From Pseudomonas sp. KBW05 (GTDB taxonomy: Bacteria > Pseudomonadota > Gammaproteobacteria > Pseudomonadales > Pseudomonadaceae), in assembly GCF_003852405.1 (NCBI RefSeq), contig NZ_QAJM01000007.1, positions 1 through 64,000 of the forward strand: 64,000 nucleotides of DNA. The letters run 5' to 3'. The position numbers and the translations under genes are program-made. The notes beneath the pieces were generated by a model. The model was not told where the DNA came from. It saw only the letters and a program-made list of their open reading frames with translations, and did not search any database. Position 1 is the stretch's first letter. Every line of letters begins with the position of its first letter. Of the stretch, positions 16,867-26,751 are shown piece by piece.

Positions 16867-17832
16867 ATGACCCGCGACACCCTCGAACACCATCAGATCC
16901 CCCTCTACTTCGTCGCTGTCCTCCTAGCAGCCGGCTTGGGTCTGCTCGCGCCCCTATCGGCCAGCGGCCTGGGCATTCTGGTCACGCCCGCCATCGCCGT
17001 GCTGATGTACGCAATGTTCCTGCAAATTCCGTTTCTGGACCTGCGCCAAGGCTTGGGTAACAAGCGTTTCCTATCGGCCTTGCTGCTGGCCAACTTTATC
17101 TTGGTGCCGTTGCTGGTGTGGGCGTTGACCCGTGGCCTGGTGGAGCACCCGGCGTTGCTGGTGGGGGCGTTGCTGGTGTTGCTCACACCTTGCATCGACT
17201 ATGTGGTGGTGTTTACCCATATCGGCAAGGGCGATTCGCGGTTGATGCTGGCGGCGACGCCGGTGTTGTTGCTGCTGCAGTTGGCGCTGTTGCCGGTGTA
17301 CCTGGGGTTGATGCTGGGGGCGCATTCGGGTGTGGTGGTCGAGGCGGGGCCCTTTGTCGAGGCGTTCCTGATGTTGATTGTGCTGCCGATGATCCTGGCA
17401 ATGCTGACCACCTCCCTGGCACGGCGGTCATCGGTGGTCAGTGCGTGGAACAACGCCTGGGCCTGGCTGCCGGTGCCGGGGATGGCGTTGGTGCTATTCG
17501 TGGTGATCGCGTCGCAAATCACCTCGGTGGTGCGTGATATCGGCCTGTTGGTGCCGGTGATCCCTGTGTATGTGGGCTTCCTAGTGTTGGCGCCGCTGAT
17601 GGGCATGTTGGCCGCGCGCCTGTTCGCTCTGCCTGCGACGACGGCGCGCGCGGTGACGTTCAGCGCATCGACGCGCAACTCGTTGGTGGTACTGCCCTTG
17701 GCGCTGGCCCTGCCTGAGGATGTGCGCGGGTTGGCGGCGACGGTGGTGATCCTGCAAACCTTGATCGAGCTGGTGGGTGAATTGATCTACATCCGCCTGA
17801 TCCCGGCGTTGGTGTGGCCCGCGCGGCGGTAA
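16867..17832 (+). CDS. Bile acid:sodium symporter/ACR3-like (BART superfamily) transporter
   Basis: 321 residues and about ten hydrophobic helices. A single helix-4 motif TPCIDYVVVFTHIGKGD resembles the Cys-containing region of ACR3-type arsenite carriers. FSASTRNSLVVLPLALALP in helix 9 is the family's conserved crossing region. It is commonly annotated as an arsenic resistance protein, but no arsR, arsC or arsH genes are nearby, so arsenite as substrate is not supported by context. Inner-membrane location is clear. Confidence 0.75.
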   Translation: MTRDTLEHHQIPLYFVAVLLAAGLGLLAPLSASGLGILVTPAIAVLMYAMFLQIPFLDLRQGLGNKRFLSALLLANFILVPLLVWALTRGLVEHPALLVGALLVLLTPCIDYVVVFTHIGKGDSRLMLAATPVLLLLQLALLPVYLGLMLGAHSGVVVEAGPFVEAFLMLIVLPMILAMLTTSLARRSSVVSAWNNAWAWLPVPGMALVLFVVIASQITSVVRDIGLLVPVIPVYVGFLVLAPLMGMLAARLFALPATTARAVTFSASTRNSLVVLPLALALPEDVRGLAATVVILQTLIELVGELIYIRLIPALVWPARR

Positions 17833-17909
17833 GTGTGTGTCTGTTCAGGCGCTATTCAGCAGGAGGGTCGGCAACATAGGTCGGCGCCCTTCACCTGACA
17901 GGTCAACCG

Positions 17910-19508
17910 ATGGATCACCGCAACCGTTTTCGCCTGGAGTCCCTGGGCATTTTCCTGCTGGCCTTATTGCTGTTTACCTTGGGCATCTGGGACCAGCAGC
18001 CCCAGGGCTTTGACGGGCGCTGGGCGCTGTTCCTGCAAGAAATGTTTCGCCACGGTATAAGTTTTTTCCCGACGACCTATGGCCAGCCTTACGCGGACTA
18101 TCCTGGCACCGCGACCTTCTTCAGTTTTGTAGTTGCCCGGCTGTTCGGTGCGCCCAATCACCTGGCGAATATCCTGCCCACAGCCCTGGCGTCCGCCGGG
18201 GTGGTTGCCTTGATCTATCGCCTGCTGGTCCCGTCGAGTCGCCAATGGGCGCTGCTGACGGTGCTGCTGACGCTGCTCACTGCGCAGTTGCTCGATAAGT
18301 CGCGCTCGGTGTGCCTGGATCAGATGGTGTCGCTGTTGTGTGTCGGTAGTTTCTACCTGCTGCACACGGGCGAGCGCCTGGGATCGCGGTGGCGCCAACT
18401 GGCAGTGTTCCCCTTGTTCATCCTCGGCTTTGCCATTCGCGGGCCGCTGGGGTTGATCGAGGTCTGTGGGGTGGTGTGCGTGTATTGGGCGTTGAGCCAC
18501 CCCGGGCGGCGGGTCAGGCAGGTGCTGATCCACGGCGCGGTTGGCCTGCTGTTGTTGGCCGCGTGCTGGTGGCTGCTGGTGAAGCTGGCGCGGATCAGCG
18601 GTGGTGATGCCTTTGCCGACGAAGTGTTCAAGATGCAGGTCGGCGGGCGCCTCGATGAAAGTGGCGAGCCGTTCTACTTCTACTTCCAGTTGAGTGTGTA
18701 CCGCTACTTCCCTGTAGTGCCGCTGGCGCTGGCGACGTTGATTGCGCTGCGCCATCGCTGGGCCGAGCGCTTTGTGAATGACGATGTGCAGTTGGTGGTG
18801 CGGCTCGGTGCTTGCGGCCTGATGATTTTGCTCGGGCTGTCGGTGCCGCACTTCAAGCGTGCTTATTACATATTGCCCATGGTGCCGCTGTTTGCTGCTG
18901 TCGCCGCCTATGGGCTGCTCCAGGCGCAAGGTTGGCTCGTTGGCGTGCGCAGGTGCTACGAAGGGCTTGTCGCGGCGCTACCGACGTTGTGCGTGGTTGT
19001 AGTCTTTGTCTGTCGGCATGGGTGGCAGAAGCACGGTTACTGGCCGGACGTTTCGTTGCCGCTGTTGATTGGCGCGTTGTTGATCCTGCAAGTGGCGGCA
19101 GTAATCGCCTGGCGTCGGCTGGTGTGGCTCAGTGCAATCGCCTTGGTCGCGCAATGGCTGGTGCTGGTGACTGTAGTGGATCGCTCCAAGGACCTGCAAT
19201 TTGACACCCGCACCTTTGTTGGCCAGGTGGAGGCGCTGCGCGTCACGCAGCCGGGGCCACTGGTGTTTCTCAATCTGGGTCGTGACACCTGGGCGGTGCG
19301 CTACATGATGAACCTGGACCACGATGAGCAGCCGCTGTTTGTCAGTGCCTCCGAGGTAGAGCGGTTGGGCGCGTTGCCACGGCCTTCATGGGTGATCGTG
19401 GCGCGCAAGGAGACGGCGTTGCTGGCGGGGACGCCGCTGGAGCATCAGGCGCCGGTGTTCAGTGGGCGATTGAATGACAATCCGTTGATGGTGTTTTTGC
19501 TTAAGTGA
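17910..19508 (+). CDS. ArnT-like glycosyltransferase (GT39/GT83 type), integral membrane
   Basis: 532 residues with about 11-12 membrane helices. The first periplasmic loop has GFDGRWALFLQEM, in the place of the acidic catalytic motif of polyprenyl-phosphate-sugar transferases. Also visible: DYPGTATFFSFVVARLFG, LDKSRSVCLDQMVSLLC and RGPLGLIEVCG. ArnT adds 4-amino-4-deoxy-L-arabinose to lipid A from undecaprenyl phosphate, but there is no arn operon here, so donor and acceptor are unknown. A terminator-like hairpin follows the gene. Confidence 0.8.
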   Translation: MDHRNRFRLESLGIFLLALLLFTLGIWDQQPQGFDGRWALFLQEMFRHGISFFPTTYGQPYADYPGTATFFSFVVARLFGAPNHLANILPTALASAGVVALIYRLLVPSSRQWALLTVLLTLLTAQLLDKSRSVCLDQMVSLLCVGSFYLLHTGERLGSRWRQLAVFPLFILGFAIRGPLGLIEVCGVVCVYWALSHPGRRVRQVLIHGAVGLLLLAACWWLLVKLARISGGDAFADEVFKMQVGGRLDESGEPFYFYFQLSVYRYFPVVPLALATLIALRHRWAERFVNDDVQLVVRLGACGLMILLGLSVPHFKRAYYILPMVPLFAAVAAYGLLQAQGWLVGVRRCYEGLVAALPTLCVVVVFVCRHGWQKHGYWPDVSLPLLIGALLILQVAAVIAWRRLVWLSAIALVAQWLVLVTVVDRSKDLQFDTRTFVGQVEALRVTQPGPLVFLNLGRDTWAVRYMMNLDHDEQPLFVSASEVERLGALPRPSWVIVARKETALLAGTPLEHQAPVFSGRLNDNPLMVFLLK

Positions 19509-19572
19509 CGATGCAGTCTGCTTCAGGGTGATGGAGGTCACCCTGAAGCGACTCACTAAATCGCAGACAACA

Positions 19573-19596
19573 AAAAACCCGCACTAGGCGGGTTTC
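19573..19596. terminator. Rho-independent terminator
   Basis: AAAAACCCGC ACTAG GCGGGTTT forms a hairpin with flanking A- and T-tracts, 65 bp after the glycosyltransferase stop. It probably works both ways, also ending the tRNA-Phe transcript coming from the other strand. Confidence 0.8.
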
Positions 19597-19639
19597 TTGT
19601 GTGTTTCAGATGATGTTTGCACCACCTAAAACTAATTAG

Positions 19640-19715
19640 TGGTGCCCAGAGACGGAATCGAACCGCCGACACGGGGATTTTCAATCCCCTGCTCTACCGA
19701 CTGAGCTATCTGGGC
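19640..19715 (-). tRNA. tRNA-Phe (anticodon GAA)
   Basis: 76 nt with encoded CCA. Acceptor arms GCCCAGA and TCTGGGC pair; the D arm is GCTCAGTCGGTAGAGC. The anticodon stem GGGGA/TCCCC encloses the loop TTGAAAA, so the anticodon is GAA. The T arm GGCGGTTCGATTCCGTC is present. It lies alone between convergent protein genes. I saw no integrase or duplicated 3' end next to it. Confidence 0.97.
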
Positions 19716-19818
19716 AACGGGGCGCATTAAACGGGTTTTTCAGGGGGTCGTCAAGCAAGTTTTCAAAAAATATTTAATTATTACCGTCGCTTACGTGCCG
19801 ACCCCGGTTTTTGATCAA

Positions 19819-20091
19819 TTATTGAGCAGGCGGCACGTAGCCGTCGGCCTTGGCGTAATCCTCGCCGGAAAAGAACTTGTCCATTTCGCCCGCGAGGTAT
19901 TTGCGATCTTCGGCGTTCATCATGTTCAGGCGTTTTTCGTTGATCAGCAGGGTCTGGTGTTTCAGCCAGTCGCCCCAGGCGTTGGCAGAGACGTGCTCGA
20001 AAATGTCCTGGCCCTTGGCGCCCGGATACGGAGGGCGTTCCAGGCCTGGCAGTTCTTCTTTGTACTTGCGGCACATTACGGTGCGGGTCAT
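19819..20091 (-). CDS. yggX: YggX, probable Fe(2+)-trafficking protein
   Basis: 90 residues starting [17 protein letters not shown], with the conserved single Cys at position 7, and [21 protein letters not shown] near the middle: the full-length YggX family pattern. It is implicated in protecting iron-sulfur clusters from oxidative damage. The ATG overlaps the mutY stop codon (ATGA). The same mutY-yggX order is known in E. coli and fits MutY being a 4Fe-4S enzyme. Confidence 0.95.
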   Translation of the reverse strand: MTRTVMCRKYKEELPGLERPPYPGAKGQDIFEHVSANAWGDWLKHQTLLINEKRLNMMNAEDRKYLAGEMDKFFSGEDYAKADGYVPPAQ

Positions 20092-21155
20092 GACGACACT
20101 CCTGCATTCAAAACGTCGGCCGCGCGCTTCAGCAGTTTCTTGACCGGGGCGGCAAGGCCCAGGCGCGGCGGGGTGGCGAGGTTATACCAGAGCCAGTCGG
20201 CCTCGGCCACGTGATGGGCGGATTCCTCGACCTGCACCAGCCAGGGTTCGATGGCCAGCTGGAAGTGGCTGAAGGTATGGATCAGCCCCGGCAATGCCTG
20301 TTGCTTGCCCAGTTCCAGCGCGTGCTGGTGGGCGAGGTGTTCGAGGTCTTGCAGGTCGTCCAGCTCCGGCAAGCTCCACAGTCCACCCCATAGCCCCGTC
20401 GATGGGCGGCGATAAAGCAGGATTGCGCCCTCGGCGTTCGCCAGCATCGGCATCAGCGTGCGCTTCTGCGGGATGGTTTTGCGCGGCTTGGGGATTGGGT
20501 AACGCGTCTCCAGGCCGAGCATGTGGGCTTCGCAGCCTTTTTCCAGCGGGCACAACAGGCAGCTGGGTTTGCTGCGGGTGCAGAGGGTGGCGCCCATGTC
20601 CATCATCGCCTGGGTATAGGCGTTGACCCGATCATGGGGCGTGAAGCGCTCTGCGGTGGCCCACAGCTGCTTGGCCACCTTGGGTTCGCCCGGGTAGCCC
20701 TCTTGCGCGGTAAAACGCGCCAGCACGCGTTTGACGTTGCCGTCGAGGATCGGCGCCCGCAGGCCCATGCTCAGGCTCGCAATCGCGCCAGCGGTAGACA
20801 GGCCGATGCCCGGCAGCTCGGTGAGTTTTTCCACGTCCCGGGGAAACTCGCCGGCATAGTCGGCCACGACAATCTTCGCGGTCTTTTGCAGGTTGCGTGC
20901 GCGGGTGTAGTAACCCAGGCCGGTCCACAAGTGCAGCACTTCGTCTTCCGGTGCGGCGGCCAGGGCTTCGACCGTCGGCAGCGAGGCCATGAAACGGTCG
21001 AAGTAGTTGAGCACGGTGCTCACCTGGGTCTGTTGCAACATGATCTCCGAGACCCACACCCGGTACGGCGTGATGCCCTGTTGCCAGGGCAGGTCATGGC
21101 GACCGTGGCGGTCGTACCAGTCCAGCACCGCCGTTGAAAACTGCTCGTTTCTCAT
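20088..21155 (-). CDS. mutY: Adenine DNA glycosylase MutY
   Basis: 355 residues. N-terminal [20 protein letters not shown] holds the catalytic Glu. The helix-hairpin-helix GPD motif spans [15 protein letters not shown] to [11 protein letters not shown]. The 4Fe-4S ligands follow in [19 protein letters not shown]-terminal NUDIX-like domain recognises 8-oxoG ([20 protein letters not shown]). It removes A mispaired with 8-oxoG. It overlaps the upstream asmA-family gene and the downstream yggX by 4 bp each. Confidence 0.97.
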   Translation of the reverse strand: MRNEQFSTAVLDWYDRHGRHDLPWQQGITPYRVWVSEIMLQQTQVSTVLNYFDRFMASLPTVEALAAAPEDEVLHLWTGLGYYTRARNLQKTAKIVVADYAGEFPRDVEKLTELPGIGLSTAGAIASLSMGLRAPILDGNVKRVLARFTAQEGYPGEPKVAKQLWATAERFTPHDRVNAYTQAMMDMGATLCTRSKPSCLLCPLEKGCEAHMLGLETRYPIPKPRKTIPQKRTLMPMLANAEGAILLYRRPSTGLWGGLWSLPELDDLQDLEHLAHQHALELGKQQALPGLIHTFSHFQLAIEPWLVQVEESAHHVAEADWLWYNLATPPRLGLAAPVKKLLKRAADVLNAGVSS

Positions 21156-23374
21156 CGTTTGAACAGGCCTTTGAGCGCGTCTTTGAGCTGCGGGTTGACC
21201 TTGTCGAGCTTCTCTTCAAGTTTGTCGCTGAGCTTGTTGCCAGCCGCCTTGATCGCGACCTGGCCGAGGCCGTCCTTGTCCAGGCGGCAGGCCTTGGCGC
21301 CCAGTTCCAGCGGGCCACGGCAGCGCAACGGTACTTCGATGCCCTGGAAGTTACTGCCCACTTGGCAGGCCGGGTCTGGCACTGCGCGTTGGTCGCCTTC
21401 GACGAGAATGCCCACGCGGTAGTCCATGCCCAGCACACGCAGGTCGATATCACCATTGCCGTTGACCGTCAGGCCCGGGATACGCACTTTCAGGTCCGGG
21501 TTGCTGGCCACGCCGTTGCGGAAGGTCAGGTTGCCGCGCAGTTCCTGGAACGGCGTGTCCTTGCCTTGTGGCGTGCTGCTCAGGGTCTTGCGGTTGAGCA
21601 GGGCGATGCCGGTGCACAGCTGTTGCTCAAGGTTGGCGTTGAGCAGCATGCCGTTGTTGATCACAAAGCTGGCGGTGCCGTTGAGGCTGTCGATCAGGGC
21701 TTTCTGGCTGTTGCCGCGGCCGCTGAGGTTGCTGTCGAGGGTGATCTGGCCCTTCACCGGTGGCGTTTGCCCCTGGGCTTGCAGGATGCGTTCGACCGGC
21801 ACTTGCTTGATCTGGCTTTGCAGCGCCAGCAGCGGGATATCCTGGCGTACGTCGAGGCTGCCGTTGGCCTGGAAGGTGCCGTTGTAGAGGCCGCCGCTCA
21901 AGGTGTTGAGTTTGAGTTGGCCGTCGATGCCGGTGGCTTTGAGCACGGCGTTCTGGATCGGCAGCTTGCTCAGGGTCAGTTGCCCGAAGGCCAGGTCGGC
22001 ATCCACGTCCAATGTACGCAGGCGCGTCAGGGGCAGCAGCTTGTCGGTGCTCCACGCGGCCTTGGTGGGTGCGTCCGGCAGCGGCGTGGTGCCGCCGGCG
22101 GCCATGGCCCCGGCTTCGCTGTTCTGCACTTCGGCCTGGCGTGCGGCGGATGCGCCTTTGGCGGCTTCGGACTTGGCCGGCAAGTAGTTGTCGGCGTTGA
22201 AGGTGTCACCCTTGAGTTGCACGCGCAGCGACTGCTTGGCGAAGTCATCCACGGCTATGCGGCCGGTGAAGGTGCTGCCGTCGACCTTCAGGTTCAGGTC
22301 GTCCAGGGCCACGCGTGTGGGCGTGCCGCTGAGGCGGCTGACCAGCTCGACCTTGCTCAGGCTGCCCTCGGCCATCGGCGGCAACGGCTGGCCTACGCTG
22401 TCGAGGAACTTGGCCAGGTCAAACTGGGCGATGGACAGGGCGCCGCTCAGTTGCGGGGTCTTGTCGAGGTCGTTGACCTTCAGCTCGCCCAAGGCGCGCA
22501 ATTGGTTGGCCGACAGCTTCAGGTTGGTCCATTCGGCGACGTTCGCCGCCAAATCCACCAGCAACTGCCCCTGTGTGGAGAAGGTCACGGTCTTGCCTTG
22601 CAGTGGCTCGCCGGTGGCTTCGCCGCTCAGGCGCATGTCTTCGAACTGGTAGCGCTTGAGCGCACGCTGGATGCGCAGGTTGCCGTTTAGCTCAGTCTTG
22701 ACGCGCATCACCGGCTGGTTGCTGCCGAAAAATGCGGTGAGCTTCACGGGGATGCTCGCGCCGTCGTGGATCGCGCCGGAACTCAGCTGGATGCTTTCGG
22801 CGCTGAATTGCTTGCCGGTCTGCTCGTCGTTGTATTCGACGCGGGCGTTGTTGATGGTCAGGCTGTCGATGTCCAGGCGGATCGGCTGTGGCGGCTTCTC
22901 CGGCTTGGGCTCGGCAGCGGGCTCGGCCGGCGCAGAGGCTGGCGCGGTTGTCTCGGTGGACGCGACAGGCGCGTTCTTGCCGATATCTTCCCAGTTGCCA
23001 TGGCCCTGCTTGTCGCGGTTGAGGCGCAGGTTCAGGCCTTCGACGCGCACGTCGCTCATCTGCACTTCGCGGCGCAGCAGCGGCAGCACGCGTACCGACA
23101 GGCCGAGCATTTGCAGGTCGGCGAACGGTTGCGTCGGGGTGGTCAGGGTGGCCACGCTGGCTTCGTGCAACTCAAGGCCGAGCCAGGGGAACAGGCTCCA
23201 GCCGATGTCGCCATTGAGCGTCAGCTCGATGTGGGCCTTGTCGCGGGCAATCTGGCGAATCTCGTCTTTATAGTCGTTGGGATCGAAGAGGTGGGTCAGG
23301 GCAAAGCCCAGCGCCACAATGATCAGCAACAGCCCGAGAAGTACCAGACCCAGGATTTTGCCGAACGCTTTCAT
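21152..23374 (-). CDS. AsmA-family envelope protein
   Basis: 740 residues. One N-terminal membrane anchor (MKAFGKILGLVLLGLLLIIV) precedes a large periplasmic part. The AsmA N-terminal pattern LTHLFDPNDYKDEIRQIARDK..IELTLNGDIGWSLFPWLG is present, with a Pro/Ala-rich linker (~150-175) and the C-terminal AsmA repeat-beta region. These TamB/AsmA-like proteins are thought to form a beta-groove bridging the periplasm for phospholipid movement. The start at MKAFGK is preferred, since nine extra residues upstream would spoil the signal anchor. It is the first gene of the asmA-mutY-yggX unit. Confidence 0.9.
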   Translation of the reverse strand: MKAFGKILGLVLLGLLLIIVALGFALTHLFDPNDYKDEIRQIARDKAHIELTLNGDIGWSLFPWLGLELHEASVATLTTPTQPFADLQMLGLSVRVLPLLRREVQMSDVRVEGLNLRLNRDKQGHGNWEDIGKNAPVASTETTAPASAPAEPAAEPKPEKPPQPIRLDIDSLTINNARVEYNDEQTGKQFSAESIQLSSGAIHDGASIPVKLTAFFGSNQPVMRVKTELNGNLRIQRALKRYQFEDMRLSGEATGEPLQGKTVTFSTQGQLLVDLAANVAEWTNLKLSANQLRALGELKVNDLDKTPQLSGALSIAQFDLAKFLDSVGQPLPPMAEGSLSKVELVSRLSGTPTRVALDDLNLKVDGSTFTGRIAVDDFAKQSLRVQLKGDTFNADNYLPAKSEAAKGASAARQAEVQNSEAGAMAAGGTTPLPDAPTKAAWSTDKLLPLTRLRTLDVDADLAFGQLTLSKLPIQNAVLKATGIDGQLKLNTLSGGLYNGTFQANGSLDVRQDIPLLALQSQIKQVPVERILQAQGQTPPVKGQITLDSNLSGRGNSQKALIDSLNGTASFVINNGMLLNANLEQQLCTGIALLNRKTLSSTPQGKDTPFQELRGNLTFRNGVASNPDLKVRIPGLTVNGNGDIDLRVLGMDYRVGILVEGDQRAVPDPACQVGSNFQGIEVPLRCRGPLELGAKACRLDKDGLGQVAIKAAGNKLSDKLEEKLDKVNPQLKDALKGLFKR

Positions 23375-23700
23375 GGGCGAGTCCTTGTATGTCGATTTCA
23401 AAATTTAGCCGCAGAGTATAACGCCCGTAACCGTACGTCAGTTCCCTCATCGTTACATTGTATCCAGGCCCAGCAAAACGGGATTTTGGCGTCAAACAAA
23501 ACAGATATCCCGAAAAAGGTGATGTCAGTTTGGTTTTTCTGTCATCCACAGGTGCTAATCTTCGCCGGTTCGTCTGCCTTCTGCGACATAGCGTCGCGCT
23601 CAAATGGAGCTTTACTCAACAACAACGGCCAACGCTCTGCGTGCAAGGCCGAGGGAGAGAGCGCCTGACGAACACATACTAATAACTGGGGGAAACACCA
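23375..23700. other. 326-bp divergent intergenic region
   Basis: Carries promoters of the asmA-family operon (minus) and the OFA transporter (plus). No credible ORF. In the transporter leader, CTCAACAACAACGG (about 23615-23628) fits the A-rich AANAANAA pattern of Hfq/Crc targets. Otherwise I see nothing specific. Confidence 0.5.
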
Positions 23701-25362
23701 ATGAGCACTAGCACTGCGGCAGCTTCAACTGCCGCACAGCCTGCGTTCCTGTCCAAGGAGCGCATCATCGCCAAGCCCGGCTTCAACCGCTGGCTGGTTC
23801 CGCCGGCCGCGTTGGCCATCCACCTGTGCATCGGCATGGCCTACGGTTTCTCGGTGTTCTGGCTGCCGTTGTCGAAGGCGCTGGGCGTCACCAAGCCGCT
23901 GGCCTGTGCGCCAGACATGAGTTTTATCGCGCAAATCTTCTCGTCCCAATGTGACTGGCCCATCTCCATGCTGGGCTGGATCTACACCTTGTTCTTCATC
24001 TTCCTGGGCTGCTCGGCAGCGATCTGGGGCGGCTGGCTGGAACATGCCGGGCCACGCAAGGCTGGTGTTGTATCGGCGCTGTGCTGGTGTGGCGGCCTGT
24101 TGATCTCGGCATTGGGTATCTACACCCACCAGATCTGGCTGATGTGGATCGGCTCCGGGGTCATTGGCGGTATCGGCCTGGGCCTGGGTTACATCTCGCC
24201 CGTGTCGACCCTGATCAAGTGGTTCCCGGACAAGCGCGGCATGGCCACTGGCATGGCGATCATGGGCTTCGGCGGCGGCGCGATGGTTGGCGCCCCGCTG
24301 GCAGCGGCATTGATGGGCCACTTCGCCACGCCGGACAGCGTGGGGGTATGGCAGAGCTTCCTGGTGATGGCTGCGATTTACTTCGTGTTCATGATCGGTG
24401 GCGCCTTGTCCTACCGCGTACCGCCGACCGGCTGGAAGCCTGAGGGCTGGACCGCGCCGGCGAAAAAAGCCAGCAATGCGATGATTACCCACCGTCACGT
24501 GCATGTGAATGTGGCGTGGAAAACCCCGCAATTCCGCCTGGTGTGGCTGGTGCTGTGCCTGAACGTATCCGCCGGTATCGGTATCCTCGGCATGGCTTCG
24601 CCCCTGCTGCAGGAAGTGTTCGGCGGCAAGCTCCTGGGTGTGGATGTGCCGTTTGGCCAACTGGATGCCGGTCAACTGGCCTCTATCGCGGCGATCGCGG
24701 CGGGCTTTACCGGTCTGTTGAGCCTGTTCAACATCGGCGGCCGCTTCTTCTGGGCGTCGTTCTCGGACTACCTTGGCCGTAAAAACACCTACTTCGTGTT
24801 CTTCGCCCTGGGCTTTGCCCTGTATGCGCTGATCCCGAATCTGGGCCACCTGGGCAACGTGTCGCTGTTCGTGGCGGCGTTCTGCATCATCCTGTCGATG
24901 TACGGCGGTGGTTTTGCCACGGTTCCGGCTTACCTGGCCGACCTGTTCGGTACGCAGATGGTCGGTGCGATCCACGGTCGCCTGCTGACCGCCTGGGCAG
25001 CGGCGGGTGTATTGGGCCCGGTGTTGGTGAACTACCTGCGTGAGTATCAGCTGAGCATCGGCGTTGAACGCGCTGCGGCTTACGACATCACCCTGTACAT
25101 CCTCGCCGGCCTGCTGGTGCTGGGCTTCATCTGCAACCTGCTGGTGCGTCCGGTGGCCGACAAGTACTTCATGACCGACGCCGAACTGGCCGCCGAACAG
25201 GCGCTGGGCCATGACAAAGGCGCCGACGCCAGCACTTCCCTGGAGTGGAAAGCTGCGCCAGGTACTGTGCCATTGGCGATTGCCGCCTGGTTGGTGGTGG
25301 GTATTCCGTTGGCGTGGGGTGTGTGGGTGACCCTGCAGAAGACGGCGGTACTGTTCCACTAA
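23701..25362 (+). CDS. OFA-family major facilitator transporter
   Basis: 553 residues, 12 membrane helices plus extra hydrophobic ends. It has the oxalate/formate antiporter (OFA) type pattern: GMAYGFSVFWLPLS in helix 1, GLGYISPVSTLIKWFPDKRGMATGMAIMGFGGGA in helices 4-5 and GGRFFWASFSDYLGRKNTYF at the mid-loop. It is longer than the ~420-residue oxalate transporters, with an insert around residues 245-265 and a long C-terminal tail ending in another helix. The substrate is probably a small carboxylate and cannot be stated. A GGAAAC ribosome site lies just upstream. Confidence 0.85.
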   Translation: MSTSTAAASTAAQPAFLSKERIIAKPGFNRWLVPPAALAIHLCIGMAYGFSVFWLPLSKALGVTKPLACAPDMSFIAQIFSSQCDWPISMLGWIYTLFFIFLGCSAAIWGGWLEHAGPRKAGVVSALCWCGGLLISALGIYTHQIWLMWIGSGVIGGIGLGLGYISPVSTLIKWFPDKRGMATGMAIMGFGGGAMVGAPLAAALMGHFATPDSVGVWQSFLVMAAIYFVFMIGGALSYRVPPTGWKPEGWTAPAKKASNAMITHRHVHVNVAWKTPQFRLVWLVLCLNVSAGIGILGMASPLLQEVFGGKLLGVDVPFGQLDAGQLASIAAIAAGFTGLLSLFNIGGRFFWASFSDYLGRKNTYFVFFALGFALYALIPNLGHLGNVSLFVAAFCIILSMYGGGFATVPAYLADLFGTQMVGAIHGRLLTAWAAAGVLGPVLVNYLREYQLSIGVERAAAYDITLYILAGLLVLGFICNLLVRPVADKYFMTDAELAAEQALGHDKGADASTSLEWKAAPGTVPLAIAAWLVVGIPLAWGVWVTLQKTAVLFH

Positions 25363-25373
25363 GTTGAATACAG

Positions 25374-25400
25374 GCAGGTGCCCCATCCTGGAGCACCTGC
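25374..25400. terminator. Hairpin after OFA transporter gene
   Basis: GCAGGTGC and GCACCTGC (25374-25381 and 25393-25400) form an 8-bp perfect stem 11 bases after the stop. No strong T-run, so termination is possible but not certain. Confidence 0.5.
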
Positions 25401-25475
25401 TTGTATGCACATGTCTATCCCCGACACTCCATCAGTCTTATCCCCTCCGATGTTTCTGTTTAGCGCCCGCGCCCC

Positions 25476-25481
25476 TATAAT
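25476..25481 (+). promoter_or_regulatory. -10 element of the his operon promoter
   Basis: A consensus TATAAT lies 38 bp before the hisB start. The -35 region (about 25453-25458) is poor. No attenuator-like His codon run is visible in the leader. Confidence 0.55.
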
Positions 25482-25519
25482 GGCTGCCTTTTTCGCCCAA
25501 TGATTTTGCGGAGCTGGTG

Positions 25520-26113
25520 ATGGCCGAACGTAAGGCGTCCGTCGAGCGCGACACTCTGGAAACCCAGATCAAAGCCTCGATCAACCTGGATGGCACCGGA
25601 AAGGCCCGATTTGATATCGGTGTACCTTTTCTTGAGCACATGCTGGACCAGATCGCCCGTCACGGGCTGATCGACCTGGATATCGTCAGCAAGGGCGACC
25701 TGCATATCGACGACCACCACACTGTGGAGGATGTCGGTATCACCCTCGGCCAGGCGTTTGCCAAGGCCATCGGCGACAAAAAAGGCATCCGTCGCTACGG
25801 CCACGCCTATGTCCCGCTGGACGAAGCGCTGTCGCGTGTGGTCATCGACTTCTCTGGCCGCCCAGGCCTGCAGATGCACGTGCCGTACACCCGCGCCACC
25901 GTGGGCGGCTTTGACGTCGACCTGTTCCAGGAATTTTTCCAGGGTTTCGTCAACCACGCCCTGGTCAGCCTGCACATCGACAACCTGCGTGGTACCAACA
26001 CCCACCACCAGATCGAAACCGTGTTCAAGGCTTTCGGCCGCGCCCTGCGCATGGCCGTGGAGCTGGATGACCGCATGGCCGGGCAAATGCCCTCGACCAA
26101 GGGCGTCCTGTAA
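25520..26113 (+). CDS. hisB: Imidazoleglycerol-phosphate dehydratase HisB
   Basis: 197 residues, the monofunctional form without the phosphatase domain of enteric HisB. The duplicated metal-binding motifs are present: [14 protein letters not shown] with [10 protein letters not shown], and FFQGFVNHA with [14 protein letters not shown]. It catalyses the sixth step of histidine synthesis. The start is the ATG after GTG at 25517, giving MAERKAS. It is followed with 1-bp overlap by hisH. Confidence 0.97.
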   Translation: MAERKASVERDTLETQIKASINLDGTGKARFDIGVPFLEHMLDQIARHGLIDLDIVSKGDLHIDDHHTVEDVGITLGQAFAKAIGDKKGIRRYGHAYVPLDEALSRVVIDFSGRPGLQMHVPYTRATVGGFDVDLFQEFFQGFVNHALVSLHIDNLRGTNTHHQIETVFKAFGRALRMAVELDDRMAGQMPSTKGVL

Positions 26114-26751
26114 TGCAGACGGTCGCGGTTATCGATTACGGCATGGGTAACCTGCACTCGGTGGCCAAGGCCCTCGAACACGTAGGTGCCGGCAAGGTGC
26201 TGATCACCAGCGATGCCAACGTGATTCGCGAAGCCGACCGGGTGGTATTCCCCGGCGTTGGCGCGATTCGCGATTGCATGGCCGAGATCCGCCGCCTGGG
26301 CTTTGACAGCCTGGTGCGCGAAGTCAGCCAGGATCGTCCGTTCCTCGGTATCTGCGTGGGCATGCAAGCCTTGCTCGACCGCAGTGAAGAGAACGACGGC
26401 GTGGACTGCATCGGCCTGTTTCCCGGCCAGGTGAAGTTCTTCGGCAAGGACTTGCACGAAGACGGCGCCCACCTGAAAGTCCCGCACATGGGCTGGAACG
26501 AAGTCAGCCAGACGGTGGATCACCCGCTGTGGCATGACATCCCGGACCTGGCGCGCTTCTACTTCGTGCACAGCTACTACATCGCCGCCGGCAACCCGGC
26601 CCAGGTGGTGGGCGGCGGGCACTACGGTGTCGATTTCGCCGCCGCGCTGGCCGAAGGTTCGCGCTTTGCCGTGCAGTTCCATCCGGAGAAGAGCCATACC
26701 CATGGCCTGCAATTGCTGCAGAACTTCGCCGCCTGGAACGGACGCTGGTAA
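26113..26751 (+). CDS. hisH: Imidazole glycerol phosphate synthase glutaminase subunit HisH
   Basis: 212 residues, class I glutamine amidotransferase. Nucleophile Cys in [13 protein letters not shown]; His and Glu in [13 protein letters not shown]; oxyanion region [11 protein letters not shown]. It feeds ammonia to HisF, encoded 1 kb downstream. The start overlaps the hisB stop (TAATG). Confidence 0.97.
   Translation: MQTVAVIDYGMGNLHSVAKALEHVGAGKVLITSDANVIREADRVVFPGVGAIRDCMAEIRRLGFDSLVREVSQDRPFLGICVGMQALLDRSEENDGVDCIGLFPGQVKFFGKDLHEDGAHLKVPHMGWNEVSQTVDHPLWHDIPDLARFYFVHSYYIAAGNPAQVVGGGHYGVDFAAALAEGSRFAVQFHPEKSHTHGLQLLQNFAAWNGRW

Noticed and set aside
16867-17832. Arsenic resistance operon
   Set aside because: Only a BART-superfamily transporter is present; no arsR, arsC or arsH genes adjoin it.
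19640-19715. tRNA-Phe as an integration (att) site
   Set aside because: No integrase gene and no repeated tRNA 3' end was seen nearby.
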